From Paracyclopina nana (Eukaryota > Arthropoda > Copepoda > Cyclopoida > Cyclopettidae), in assembly GCA_019096065.1 (NCBI GenBank), contig JAGUCH010000007.1, positions 5,974,501 to 6,038,500 on the forward strand: a stretch of DNA of 64,000 nt, read 5' to 3'. The position numbers and the translations under genes are program-made. Each line of letters begins with the position of its first letter. Position 1 is the first letter of the stretch. Below the pieces are notes generated by a model. It was not told the DNA's origin. It saw only the letters and a program-made list of their open reading frames with translations, and ran no database searches. Below are positions 1 through 10,854 of the stretch, one piece after another.

Positions 1-1126
1 ATTACTGAAAAGTATCTCATTGCTATTTCTTCTGTTGAGCCACCTGAGCTGCTTCTCAAATGAATTAATTCAGTTATCTTTTCCTCCAGTCCAACCTTTG
101 GATGTGATGAAAAACCTTAAAAATAAAATTGCCGCCTTCAATAGTGTTGTAAAATACCTTTTTGATGATGTATTTCATATCTTCATCAAAAGTCTCCATC
201 TTTCCAATAAAGTCATATGGAAGTGTGCAAATGCCACACCTTGATGAAAATGACTGTATGTGAACATCATACTTATGGCCAACGTCCAATACAAACTCAA
301 CAAATTGGCTGAAATTGGGAAATTTTTGGCCATTGTGGATTACCTATAAAAAGCCATTATTATTGATGAATTGAAAATTTAGTTGAAAATACTACAGGTA
401 GGTCTGTAGATGAGCTGTTGTATTTTGCCACCTCAGTTCTAAAGTTTTTATACATTGTATCAATGACTTTGTCTTGGTAGCTTGAAACCAGCCTCAAAAA
501 AGGATGTCTGACAAATACAACAGCAAAGGTTTTCTCAAAAATGGCCCTTTTTTCCTCATACGTCAAGGCCGCAGGAATGCTAAATAATTTAGGCATGTAC
601 ATCCATGGAGTCCATTTTTTGTCTAAAGAATCTGGGAGCTGAGCAAGTTCCTTTGAAAGTAAATAGCTGAATAAGTAATTGATTGTGAGCAAATTAGAAG
701 CAGCTTTACCATGAAGTATTTGAACCATGTAGATGTGCCCACTTTTGGGGTCCAGCAGTAGCTCAGCTGGAGTTCTAAACTGGTAAGAATCTTGTCTCCA
801 AACTGGAATTCTGTACCATTATCTTTTTTGTACTTGGTGTTGCATATTTCTTTCATTCTGTTCACTCTTTGGTCATACTCAGCCTTCTGATATTTGTCCT
901 CAGAGTTATCAGTCAAGTTTTTTATCACCGTTTGTAATTCTGGCAGTTTTGTGATGTTGGGTAGTTCTTCTGTTGTTGGAAATAGTGGATTTTGGTCAGC
1001 AATGAGCAAGGGTGATTCACCTTGAGGTGTAATTGTTGCAGCATGAAGGAAGCACATCATGATAATGAGAGCAAGGAATAGGAAAATTTTGTGCTTGAAC
1101 AAATGCTCAACTATTTGCCCAGGCAT
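1..1126 (-). CDS. Carbohydrate sulfotransferase (HNK-1ST/CHST family), 3' end outside window
   Basis: Golgi-type enzyme expected to transfer sulfate from PAPS to a glycan. Readable exons are 1126-710, 650-396, 343-96 and 54 to below 1; all junctions keep frame and the introns are 41-59 bp. The start at 1126 (MPGQIVEH) is followed by a hydrophobic signal-anchor (about residues 11-30), as in type II Golgi enzymes; an in-frame Met slightly upstream is possible. The 5'-phosphosulfate-binding motif is seen as CWTPKVGTSTW and the 3'-phosphate-binding motif as VRHPFLRLVSSYQDK. Exon 3 holds the family's conserved LDVGHKYDVH stretch. The last piece, EEIAMRYFSV, matches the start of the family C-terminus, so the final part lies left of the window. 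Acceptor glycan unknown. Exon chain inferred by eye. Confidence 0.85.
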
Positions 1127-1611
1127 ATTGTAGCCGAGTGATTTTCCGAAACAATAATCCAATGCTGATAGCAATCACACTCGTTCTCACATTTGAAAAA
1201 CTGTTGGGTTGCTTTTCTCACATTTTGATTATGAAAGTTGCTTTGCTCTGGAAAATGGACAGCAACTGCTGAATACGAATATGAAATTGAGCAGGCAAAT
1301 AAATGAATAATTAGCGCAGGGTTGGATAATGTTATTGTACTCATTCCAAAAATATTGATTGGATCAATTAACTCAATTTTGTGCGACAGTCACAGAATAA
1401 AGGCAAAGAGGATAAAATAACACATTACACATTGGCTAGATGTTATCAGCCAAAAGTCTGACGACAATTTGATTATTCAATGAAATCATTTTTGTTGTAG
1501 GCTTAGCAAAAGCCACCTTCTACTTTGTGTATTCGAGTTTGTCACAAGCTTCTGATTTTTATAAGAACATTTGATTTGGCCACCAATTTTCATTAGGGCC
1601 AAAAATAATCC
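1127..1611. other. Intergenic, sulfotransferase to SMYD
   Basis: Holds the candidate TATA box at 1556. A 77-codon minus-strand ORF (1111-1344) begins with a hydrophobic stretch but has no recognisable domain and no clear splice link to the sulfotransferase. Nothing else is evident. Confidence 0.5.
1556..1563 (-). promoter_or_regulatory. Candidate TATA box for the sulfotransferase
   Basis: TATAAAAA read on the minus strand, about 430 bp upstream of the chosen ATG. Plausible if the transcript has a long 5' leader or a non-coding first exon; no other support. Confidence 0.3.
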
Positions 1612-4600
1612 TCACTTTTTCCCATTTTTCGGCTGCTCAAAATACACGCAATGATTGAATGCGATGTAAGCCTGATTTGTCTTTTCTTCAAAGAAAACTT
1701 TATCCAACTGAGCCTTGGTGATTTGCCCTTTCATAAATCTCCTTTGAGCCAAGAAAACATTGGTCTTCACCAGTTCACTCAGCATCTTGCCTCTCCATGT
1801 GGAGTAGCCAGTTTCGACTTTGGAGAGCGTTTCCAGCACATCACGAATACACTGAAGTTTGCGTTCAATTTGCGGATTGGAAAGCTGCTGGCCAAGCCCA
1901 TAGGATTTGAGGTTGCCATACAGGACTGCCAAGTGCATTTTGATCTCAATTAGCACTTGGTGGTTAGGATGGAAAAACTTCTCTTGCTCATACAAAAACC
2001 TGTCAAAAAAAGCATGGTAGTTTTTAGTAATTCAATTTCCATTTTCAATACTGATATCAAATTGGGAGTCTCATAACTATGAAAGATTTGTGCACGTTAG
2101 CATGGCAGAAAAACGTTAGTTTTTTTAATGAAAATATCTTGTCAAAATCCAATCTTGAGATTGAACAGCAGATAAAGAGTTTTTTTACCTTTCATAGTGG
2201 GTGATAATGTCATCTTTTTCGTTGACATCTTTGAGGTCACGTTGGGCATTTTTGGTACGTTCAATGACGTAGCTGAAGGGCATTTTCGCCAGGCACAAAT
2301 CACATTGCCATGTGGCGAAAGTGTGAATGGGATTAGATGAAATCAAAGCTCCGCTGCACTTAATTTGCGGGCATTTGAGGCTGCTCAAATGAGAGCCGAG
2401 CTCGTAGGCGTCGCTGCAACGAGTGCACGTGCACTCGAAATGCCATTTACTTCGAAGGTGATGCCTGCGTGTCATTGTGTTTGACACAGGCTTCAAATAT
2501 TGGCTGTGGATTTCCTCACCAGGCTGAATGACCGTAGAAGCTCTCATCTGAAGCCTACAATTAGAATTTCAGTTGTACAAACTGAAAGCAAATTGGAAAG
2601 GTGACTGCAAAATCGCATTGCTTTCTAATTTGATTTTCCTGCATTGAAATGACAAAAAAGCAGCTGTCCCGTCAAAAATCAATGATTCATCCATAAATGG
2701 AATAAATTCCTGTTTGTGCTTTCTTTTTAAAGACTCTGCCAAAAAAGAGGCTCACTCCTTGTTTGGCAAGTTGTTGAGGGTTTTGGTCTTGCAGAAGCAG
2801 CTGTGATTGACCTTGGCATAAGAGGGGTACAAACAGCTGCCTTTGCCATAGCCCTCGTCCACATCCAAATTGGCCGAATTTGTGCTCAAAATGCCCATGA
2901 GCCTGAAGACGAGCTGACGATCAGTGTTTGGCATTTTGCAGGAATTCACCACAAAATCAGCCACTTTTTCCTCATGCTTCCGCCATAAATCGGGATCAAA
3001 TTCTTGGCGTTCGGCATTGTGATCCCTGAGGGTTAGCAGACTTTCCCATAAAGAAGGATTTTTCTCTGGAACAAAATAAAAGTTTTTTTCCATATAAAAG
3101 GCCACATCATGAGCTCTAGTGGATTTTCTCCGCTACTCAATGCGATGGCAGCACTATAGAGCTTTGCAAACCAGATAACTTTCTTGCTGTTTTTCAAGTG
3201 ACCATCTAGAGAGTATATAGGTATCCGAGTCGGGGTCGTCTCGGATTATTTGAGCGGTCTCGTTTTTATTAAAAGTCTCGATGGCTCTGAAGTGAAGGCT
3301 CTGGGCTCACGCGCGAGTGGTCCGCGTTCGAGACCCAATTCATAACAACAAAAAAACGAATAAGCTGATTATAACAAAAACGCTGCGCTCAAATAATTAC
3401 AAGGCCAACCTCGAATGGCCAAGAATCTGATGGTATTGATTGGCGCGTATGGAGACAATTCGTGGCTTTTTGTGTATCGGTGATTGACTGATTGGAAGAC
3501 GCGGCACTCGATGGAATGCCAGTCGCCATTTTGACAATCAGGGCTGCACACTGGGTAGTCGCAGGCCGAGCACTTTTTGTCGCAGGAAATGATCTTCAAA
3601 CAGTTGAGGCACTGAGGATTAGGTGGCCACGCATAAGGGCCACACACAGCGGGAAAGTCGGACAGAATCACCTCCAAGGGCCGAATTTGCCGGACGGCCA
3701 CCAAACATTGGCCTTTCACTGGATCGATAACTACCTAAAAGAAAAAAAGCACCATTTGGCATGCAGTTTTGTGCGAACACAGGCTTATTGAGCAAGAGGG
3801 CATAATTGCTATTTGAGAGGGCTGAAGGCTTGTAAGGATCCAACACCTCGAAGAAGGGCCTAATGCCAAAAATTAAAAATTAAAAGAGTTAAACTAATGC
3901 CTATAAGTGTAATGTCAAGAAGGGCCTTTGCAAAAAAACTTAAATTGTAGAAGGGCTAATTGCTTTCAGGAGGGCCAAGTATCTTAAAATAAGGGCATTA
4001 AAAGGCCTTAGTAGCTTGAAGTACCTGATGCCTAGAAAGGCCCAATGCCTAATTCAAGGCATAGTTCTTAAACTGGTCAATTATTTTGAATAGTATTATA
4101 CCTAGAATTGCATTTGCTTAGCAAGGCCTAAAAGGGCCTAACTCATAGAAACTTATTGTGCCCAGTAGGCTTAATGCATAGAAGAGCCTATTGCCTTGAA
4201 GGGCCTAATGTATTGGGCCAAAGGCCTTAGAATGCCTTTTAAAAGGGACCCAATGTCATTAAGCCCCACGTTTTATAGGGCCCAATGCCTAGAAGGGCCT
4301 CACTCCAAGAGAGACAAAATGCCTAATAGATCTAATGACCAATAGGCCTAATGTCTGGTGTGCCTAATGCCCAGAAGGGACAAAGGCCTCATAGGCCCTA
4401 TTTCACATAGAGGCCAAAGTTTAAAGGGCCCATTGTCTAGGAATTAGGCCTTACTAGAAGTAACTAGTAACTAGCCTAGTAGCCTAGTACCTACATGGTC
4501 CTAATTTATAGAAGGGCCTAATGATTAGATGAGCCTGATTCGCTTTAAAAGGGGCCAAATTCCCATAAAGCCCAAAGTTTAAAAGGGCCTAACAAGGGCC

Positions 4601-6106
4601 TAATGACCACCAGGGTTTTTACCTATCCTTTTGGTTGCGTGATCAGAAAAAAGTCTCGTCAAATGGTCAGTTTCCTTGTTAGTAGAAAATAGGGCGGGAA
4701 TCGTGTATTTTGTCAACTGCCCAAACTTGCCAAGAATGTCTTGAAAAATGCATTGTCAAGTAGTTAAGCTCGGCGAAACTTTGAACATCCGCAATTTTAC
4801 CAGCATCAGCACCCTTGTGTACAGTGGGGCAAAACTGCCAAAAAAGTCCTCATAGAAAAATTCTAACAATTATTTTAGCTTCTCTTAAGTCGCGCTATTT
4901 TGCAAAATTGGATTATAGGCAGATGTACATCATTCAGCCCCATGCTAATGAAGTTTGTAGGGTCGAGCATATTTGAAAATAGAAGAACAAGCTTTCAAAT
5001 TAGCATCAACTTGGCTTGAAAGCAATTTTTCACTGAGCTGGCTTGAATTTTCTCAGTGATAATTAATGAACTAGCTGGTTAATTGGGTCTTTAAACTCTG
5101 CGCTATTTTAACAATGTCATCTTCTTTTAAATTAGAGTAACACCCTCTAAATAATCAGTTACGCTCCAGGTGGCGCTAGTGCGTTTAGCAGCAGGCTGCA
5201 CGGCCGCGGGCTGAATTGGCAGCTTAAAAGATAATAAGCACCACCTGTTGGGGACTATTGGGAATAAACATTTTAGATTTTATCTCTTTTGTAGCAGATG
5301 TCTAGCAAATTCACCCTTTCTCACTTTGCCAAGGCAGCTAGCAAAATATTTGACATTGATGGGTGAGATTTTTTGCACCTCTGGAGCAGCAGCCAAGATA
5401 TTATGTTTCAGCCTAGAATTAACCCATTTGCAACGTTTTTGCCATGGATTTCAGGCTTGAAAAGCGAGCCTAAAGCCCGACTTTTTCCCCTTCAAGAATC
5501 ATCGCGAATGGGATCAAAGTGTGTTAAAGTCAAAAGCAGAACAAGCTTTCTCTACAATATAGAGCTCGGAAAGTTTTCTTCATGGGCTTTTTTCCACTCA
5601 ATTTCCAGAGCCTTTACGTCATTCTACGACTATGGAACATATGTAAATCAGGTTGTGTAGAGTGCTATGCTACGCGGTATTTGCCTGTCACTTTTTAGTT
5701 CACATGCTACATTTTATCTTCAATCTTCAGTGAACGATATACCATGACTCTCAAAGTAAGCAAAGCAAGGCCTCACCTTGATGAAAATGAGAACGGTCCA
5801 AATCTTGCAATATTTTCCTCTTGGGCTGAAGTATCACTGATTACTCCAGGGTGCCTAGCTTTGCTTAATTAATATGTACTATATTTGGTACAGTGAAAAA
5901 TGCTTTATTTTTTATGTGGTTGAAAAGCTGGTACAAACCTTGAAAGGTCTGCATCTTTTTGCATTTTTGGGCTTGTGAATGGCTTTGTGCTCTTTTTTGC
6001 TACAAAAGGCTACCAGATGGCAATCTTTGCAGGTGGAAATCGCGTCACGATCACAATAGAAGCAAGTGCCATTGCTGCTCAAAGAAGAAGCTTCTGCTGC
6101 GTTCAT
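1612..6106 (-). CDS. SET and MYND domain protein, SmydA-8-like
   Basis: Probable protein lysine methyltransferase-family protein of the arthropod SmydA group; substrate unknown. Five exons join in frame: 6106-5939, 3734-3410, 3065-2756, 2554-2189 and 1999-1612, giving 518 residues. Exon 1 has an N-terminal zinc finger (CFYCDRDAISTCKDC through RCRPFK); the CRPFK ending is typical of SmydA-8. Exon 2 starts the split SET domain (GQCLVAVRQIRPLEVILSD) and contains the second, internal MYND finger (CLNCLKIISCDKKCSAC...C). Exon 3 carries the SET-I region and the NHSC motif (YAKVNHSC). Exon 4 has IQPGEEIHSQYL and the Cys-rich post-SET (CTCTRCSD). Exon 5 is the helical C-terminal region. Intron 1 is unusually long (2.2 kb against introns of roughly 190-350 bp in the rest of the gene) and full of repeats. 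Confidence 0.85.
3225..3262 (+). repeat. Dispersed repeat copy 1 (CGGATTATTTGAGCGG)
   Basis: Core TCTCGGATTATTTGAGCGG lies in a GC-rich setting inside a SMYD intron. Related copies occur at about 36139-36195 and 43558-43605 in perlecan introns, so this is an interspersed element fragment. Confidence 0.6.
3279..3345 (+). repeat. tRNA-like sequence, probable SINE fragment
   Basis: An A-box-like TGGCTCTGAAGTG is followed about 40 bp later by a B-box-like GCGTTCGAGACCC and an A-rich tail. The spacing fits an RNA polymerase III promoter. It does not fold as a complete tRNA by eye. It lies within SMYD intron 2. Confidence 0.4.
3855..4625. repeat. Degenerate short tandem/interspersed array (GGCCTAATGCC-type)
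   Basis: About 770 bp of SMYD intron 1 consist of dozens of diverged copies of a roughly 18-22-bp unit such as AGAAGGGCCTAATGCCTAG, all mainly in one orientation. The rest of the intron (4626-5938) shows no gene or clear repeat. Confidence 0.8.
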
Positions 6107-6367
6107 GCTTTTCTCGCTATGGACTGCTGGGGAAAAGTTTGTTGCCGTAATTTTGTTACTCCCTCAAAGAAACGGCTTAGATAGCTTACCCGCGCGAAGA
6201 TGGGCAGAAATACTTTTACCTGCGCAAACTACTCTTAAACAGTTGTCATTAAAAGTTTTGCCACATGGGCAATTACAGCTGTAGCAACAATGATGCCCAA
6301 GCTGGAAACTTTTTCCTTAGGATTTTATTTTTCAAAAATTGCCTGCATTTAGGACATTTTCACCTGA

Positions 6368-6868
6368 GGACTCCTACCCTTGGATCGACAACGGATCATC
6401 CGTGGATAGACTACGACGAACCGCCCTTGCATCGACAAAACGGATCATCCGTGGACCGACTGTCAGAACACACAGTCCTTGGATCGACCAGGACTGACAT
6501 GTATTAGGTTAGACAAGAAAAACGAAATGTACTTGGATCGACAAGACGAATCGTCCTTGGATCGACTATGAGAACATACAGTCCTTGGATAGAACAAAAG
6601 TGTTTGTTGAATTCTAACATTGTACAGTACGTTCTAGCTGTCGATCCAAGGACTATCCGTTTTTCGATGCAGGGACAGTCAGTTATGTCAGTCTATCCTA
6701 GCACAGTTCGTTCTAGTCGACCTAGGTCCTGCTAAGTCATAGTAGTCGATCCAAGGACTATCCGTCTCGTCGATCCAGGGACTATGAGTTCTGTCTGTCT
6801 ATCCAAGGACGATCTGTTGCAGTCTATCCAGGGACAGTATGTCCTAGTCGATCCAAGTACGGCCGCCC
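6368..6868. mobile_element. Foldback-type element FB1 (GGATCGAC repeats)
   Basis: The left half (6368 to about 6590) holds diverged direct copies of CCTTGGATCGACAA. The right half (about 6635-6868) holds the reverse complement, GTCGATCCAAGGAC. A 45-bp unique centre separates them. The termini resemble those of FB2. No coding sequence and no clean target-site duplication. Confidence 0.7.
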
Positions 6869-6950
6869 ATGGCTGATAATTTGGCCAAAAATTCTAGAGA
6901 AATAGTGAGAAACTGAGAATTTTGATTTTGCTGTAGTCTTTTGGTACTTC

Positions 6951-7060
6951 AAGGCCGCGTTCAAAGGCGAAAAATTGATTTGTAGAGCTTGATATTTGAA
7001 AATATCAGCATAATATCGCGCGTTATTTTGCTGGAAATATTGAAGGTGAACAGGGCCTTA
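6951..7060. mobile_element. MITE with GGTGAACAGGGCCTT termini
   Basis: The left end AAGGCCGCGTTCA is inverted at the right as GGTGAACAGGGCCTTA. Similar termini occur at 39356-39542, so this looks like a small non-autonomous DNA transposon family. Confidence 0.5.
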
Positions 7061-7846
7061 ATTTCTAAATAAATAAGGAAAATACTACTCTCATTAAAAA
7101 TATTAATGAAGGAGAGCAGCCTTGATTTTTCAGAGTGGCTGTGGTATCAGGTGAAAAGGCAAAAAGCCATTACGTACTCAGTTATATTACCTATCACCCT
7201 AATTTTGGCGCTAGCTAAACGGTAATGACCGCTCTCTGCATAAGGAGAGACTCTACAAGAAAGTCACAGAATGAAAGTTTTCGTTATTGAATATGATATC
7301 AAAAAGTGAGACTTTTTCTTGCTTTCGTATCATCATCCAGCTGCTGTTGCATAGAAAATGAATTTTTTGGCCATTTTTAAGCACTTTTTTCCGCGAGATG
7401 AGGAAGAAAGCTCATCATCCTTATTTTTAACCCTCCTTGTATACGCGTTATTTAGTAGTACTTTCCTCCACCCATATTTTAGAGTCCAGGTCGAGTCCAT
7501 AGTCCAAATTGATGACGTTGTGAAGTTGCTAATCTTTTTTTGGTAAAATGAAGGCTGTTCTCTCACGAGCAAAAAACAGGGGGAAAAGCAAATTTGAATA
7601 ATGTTTGCGGACTGTCAACTATGGAAAAAGCAGTAATGTGCGGTTCATCTAAATGTATCAGCAAAATACAACAACTCTTTTAAGAGGAAATTTATCAAAT
7701 AATTTAGCTAAGCTAAGAGGGGAAAAGCTGTTTTTATGCCTTTGAAAATAGCAGTTATCATCTTTATGATGATGACCTTTTCAGAATTCCAAAGTGTGTG
7801 TGAAATGAGCTTGAAGAATGTCACAGAACATTCCACTTATTTTCAC
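7061..7846. other. Intergenic stretch without recognised gene
   Basis: Overlapping ORFs of about 60-80 codons on both strands near 7333-7572 are not supported by domains, splice sites or a promoter. Nothing else is seen except the 8-bp flank of FB2 at 7839-7846. Confidence 0.5.
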
Positions 7847-8657
7847 GGGCTCCTACCTTAGGATCTACTACGGACCCGGACTAGAAACTACTGTGATGGA
7901 CCAGGACTAGCATCTACGCCGGACCCGGAATAGAATCTACTGCCACAACATACCAGGAATAGAAACTACTGTGACAGAACCGGAATAGGATCTACTGGGT
8001 AACATAACAGGAATAGCATCTACAAGGTTGAAACTAGGCCAGCAAAGTTAGTCAACACATCAGGTAGATAAATCAGCTAAGTTCAAAGTCCTGAAGTTTC
8101 GGCCAAGTCTTGAAGTTAAAGGCAACTCCTGAAGTTAAGGTAAGTCCTGAAGTTTAGGTAAGTTCAAGGCAAGTCTTGAAGTTAGAGGCAAGTCTTGAAG
8201 TTAGAGACAAGTCTTGAAGTTAGAGACAAGTCCTGAAGTTTCTGCCAAGTCCTGAAGTATAGGCCTAGTCCTGAAGTTTTAGCCAAGCCCTTGAGTTGCC
8301 AAATCTTGATTTATTGGCCAACTCCTGAAGTATCAGCTAGGCTGTGAAGCATATTGCATTTCAGCTTTAGTTTCAACTAATTCAAAGAATTAGGTCAGCC
8401 TAAATTCTCTTGTGATAAGAATAAGCAATAGTTTATATTCCTAGTCTGGTAAAGATGCTGTTCCTGGTCTGTCATAGTAGTTTCTATTCCTGTATTGTCA
8501 CAGTAGATCCTATTCCTGCTCTGTCATGGAGTAGATTCAATTCCGGTACCGTCACAGTAGTTCCTATTCCGGCTCTGTCACAAAGTAGATTCGATTCCGG
8601 TACCGTCACAGTAGTTTCTAGTACAGTATGTCCTGGTAGATCCTATTCCGGCTTCCC
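7847..8657. mobile_element. Foldback-type element FB2 with 8-bp target-site duplication
   Basis: The left arm (7847 to about 8030) is an array of units like GGACCAGGACTAGAAACTAC. The right arm (about 8436-8657) is the same array inverted (GTAGTTTCTATTCCTGGTC). The centre (about 8085-8340) is another array with unit AAGTCCTGAAGTTTAGGC. The element is flanked by ATTTTCAC at 7839-7846 and 8658-8665. No ORF. Its termini share the GG(G/A)CTCCTACC...GGATC pattern with FB1. Confidence 0.8.
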
Positions 8658-8886
8658 ATTTTCACTACAGTGAAATACCTTCAATCATCCATATTGCAAA
8701 GCTAGAATTTTCAACTTGGAAAAAAGGCTTGCAAGTTGCAACTACGGAATATGCAGAATCCAGCTAGGTTTCATTTTTATGAGCACCTATTAAAAGCACG
8801 AATGCAAACTTGCTTCAGCCATCATAAACTTTTTTTACGACTCCATTTTGCCTTTTATTTGAGATATCCTTTGGGCATTGCAGCTC

Positions 8887-8894
8887 TATAAAAG
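8887..8894 (+). promoter_or_regulatory. TATA box of the EGF/TSP1 gene
   Basis: TATAAAAG lies 56 bp upstream of the ATG at 8943, leaving room for a start site about 30 bp downstream and a short leader. Confidence 0.75.
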
Positions 8895-8942
8895 CGTCCT
8901 GATTAGTGACCAGTCAGGGGCATTGTGGGCCCAATCTCAGAG

Positions 8943-10756
8943 ATGGCAACAACCTCACTCATCTGCTTCATTTTGGCCTCGGTGGCCTCAGTGGCTCAAT
9001 GCGGCAAAATGTTCACACCTTTGAACAAAAACTACAAAGTGGCTTGCCTGGCTGAGCATCTCAAAGTAATCCAGTTTCCAATTTTCGAGTCACTTATATA
9101 TTTTAAAAGTTGATGCCTTTTGTGGCAGCACAAAAAGAAGCTTGTTACTGCCATAATTACTAATTAAATTTTAATAGGATCATGCCAATTATGTGTGTGA
9201 TCCCTATGGCTACATTGTTTGCATGCCTGGATGGACTGATGAGGAGCATTACTGCACCACTCCCATTTGCGAGTTCAATGGATTAACTTGTGATCGAGGA
9301 AATTGCACAGCTCCTCATATGTGCGAATGCGAACTGGGATGGTAAGAAGAAAATCTTGAATTCATGTTTGATACGATTAAATTACGTTCATTTCAAGGTA
9401 TGGCCAAGTTTGTGACAAATGCCTCACTTTGCCCAAGTGCAAAAATGGATACTGCGTCGAGGCTTTCGAATGCATCTGTGAACCCGGATGGGAAGGGCAG
9501 TTTTGCGACAAGCGTAAAAAAACACTAATATTTTTTACATTAATTCATATTAATTTTTAAATTGGTACTAGCTTTATGCGACAATTGCGTGCATGGGCAC
9601 TGCTCATCTCCCGGAGTGTGCACCTGTCATCCAGGATGGTCCGGAGCGAATTGCACTCATTGCCTTGAAGATCCGGATTGCGTGCATGGGCGATGCGTTG
9701 ACAAGGCTTTCCAATGCAAATGCTACGATGGCTTCACCGGGCACTTTTGTGACACTCCAGAATGCTCCCAAGGCTGCCATCCGGATCACGTGCGAATTCA
9801 GTTTTGCCCTACTGAACAATTTATAAAAAATATTCCTGTTTTCAGGGCATGTGCTTCAAACCGAATGAATGCTGGTGTCGACCAGGATGGCAAGGCCCAA
9901 CTTGCTCCCAATGCGTGCCCTACTGGAATTGTGTCCATGGCCACTGTGAGAAGCCCTTCGAGTGCATTTGTGATCCAGGATACACCGGCAAAGACTGCAA
10001 CTCCACAAGTGACCAGAACGGCAACTGGGGATCCTGGGGATCCTGGGGCACTTGTTCAGTCACTTGTGGAGCCAATGGAGTGGAAACCAGGACCAGGCAA
10101 TGCAATGATCCAGCTCCATCAGGAGATGGCCTTTATTGCTCACATGATGGCAGCTCCTCCTTTCAAACCAGACCTTGCTCCGGATTGCCAAACTGCACCA
10201 TTCAAGGTAATCCTTTATGAATCTCATAGCACATCAGCTATCTTAAAAAACCTTTTCAGCTCCACAGTGGGGTCAGTGGTCAGCATATGGAGCCTGCACT
10301 ACCACATGTGGACCAGGAGTGCAGAGACGTACAAGGACCTGCTCATCCGGAAATCCCCTGGATTGTGGCCCTGGGCCTGCCCTGGAAACCAGGAACTGCA
10401 CCAACAATGCATTGTGTCCCAATGGTTTTTAGCCCTTTTTACAGCCTCTAACTCTGAGAATGCTCTACTTTCTTTTAGATGGCAATTGGTCCCAATGGAC
10501 TCCATTTTCACCTTGCACGGCCATTTGTGTGGGAGATGTTGGAGAAAGAGTGCGTAGAAGAACTTGCTCTGATCCTCCGCCTTCCAATGGAGGAGCAGCT
10601 TGTGCAGGTAAAATCTATTTCAAAATTGATCAGCAAGTTTAATAACAGGATTTAATAATCATAGGAAATGAGAGAGAGAGCATTCAGTGCTTCGGAACAA
10701 CTCCCAGGCAAACAGCTAATCCTAATTTGGTCTGCTTTGCAATTGGAGGCAAATAA
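8943..10756 (+). CDS. Secreted protein with EGF-like repeats and three thrombospondin type-1 domains
   Basis: Probable extracellular adhesion or matrix protein; no orthologue recognised. Eight exons join in frame: 8943-9065, 9178-9341, 9398-9513, 9572-9789, 9846-10206, 10260-10424, 10479-10607 and 10665-10756. Exon 1 is a signal peptide ([20 protein letters not shown]) plus a short N-terminus. Exons 2-5 encode a DSL-like Cys module and a run of tenascin/teneurin-type EGF repeats (for example [14 protein letters not shown] and [14 protein letters not shown]). TSP1 domains follow in exons 5, 6 and 7, each with a WSQW-type Trp ladder and CSVTCG-, CTTTCG- or CTAICV-type motifs. The stop is TAA and AATAAA follows at 10798. 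No transmembrane segment is seen. Confidence 0.85.
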
Positions 10757-10797
10757 TAGCAATAACATTACATTTAATGATTATTTTTGACATGATG

Positions 10798-10824
10798 AAT
10801 AAACATAATTTAGTTTCAACTCAG
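10798..10824 (+). promoter_or_regulatory. Poly(A) signal followed by candidate trans-splice acceptor
   Basis: AATAAA at 10798-10803 ends the EGF/TSP1 gene. About 20 bp later a TTTCAACTCAG acceptor precedes the carboxypeptidase ATG by 30 bp. No TATA box lies between the two genes. The layout resembles an operon intercistronic region. Confidence 0.45.
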
Positions 10825-10854
10825 CAGAGCTAGCCTGTAGTAGCCACTCAAGTT

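Noticed and set aside
1111-1344. 77-codon minus-strand ORF with a hydrophobic start
   Set aside because: No domain, and no splice link to the sulfotransferase start that fits better than the chosen ATG.
3619-3846. Minus-strand ORF upstream of SMYD exon 2 (contains VLDPYKPSALSNSNY)
   Set aside because: Exon 1 joins exon 2 directly in phase 0 and gives the family-typical CRPFK...GQCLVAVR order; adding this segment breaks frame. It could still be an alternative exon.
7333-7572. Overlapping ORFs on both strands
   Set aside because: Low-complexity translations without domains or promoter; likely chance.
3855-8660. Repeat arrays as a possible CRISPR array
   Set aside because: Repeats are degenerate, partly inverted and without regular spacers, and the window is clearly animal nuclear DNA.
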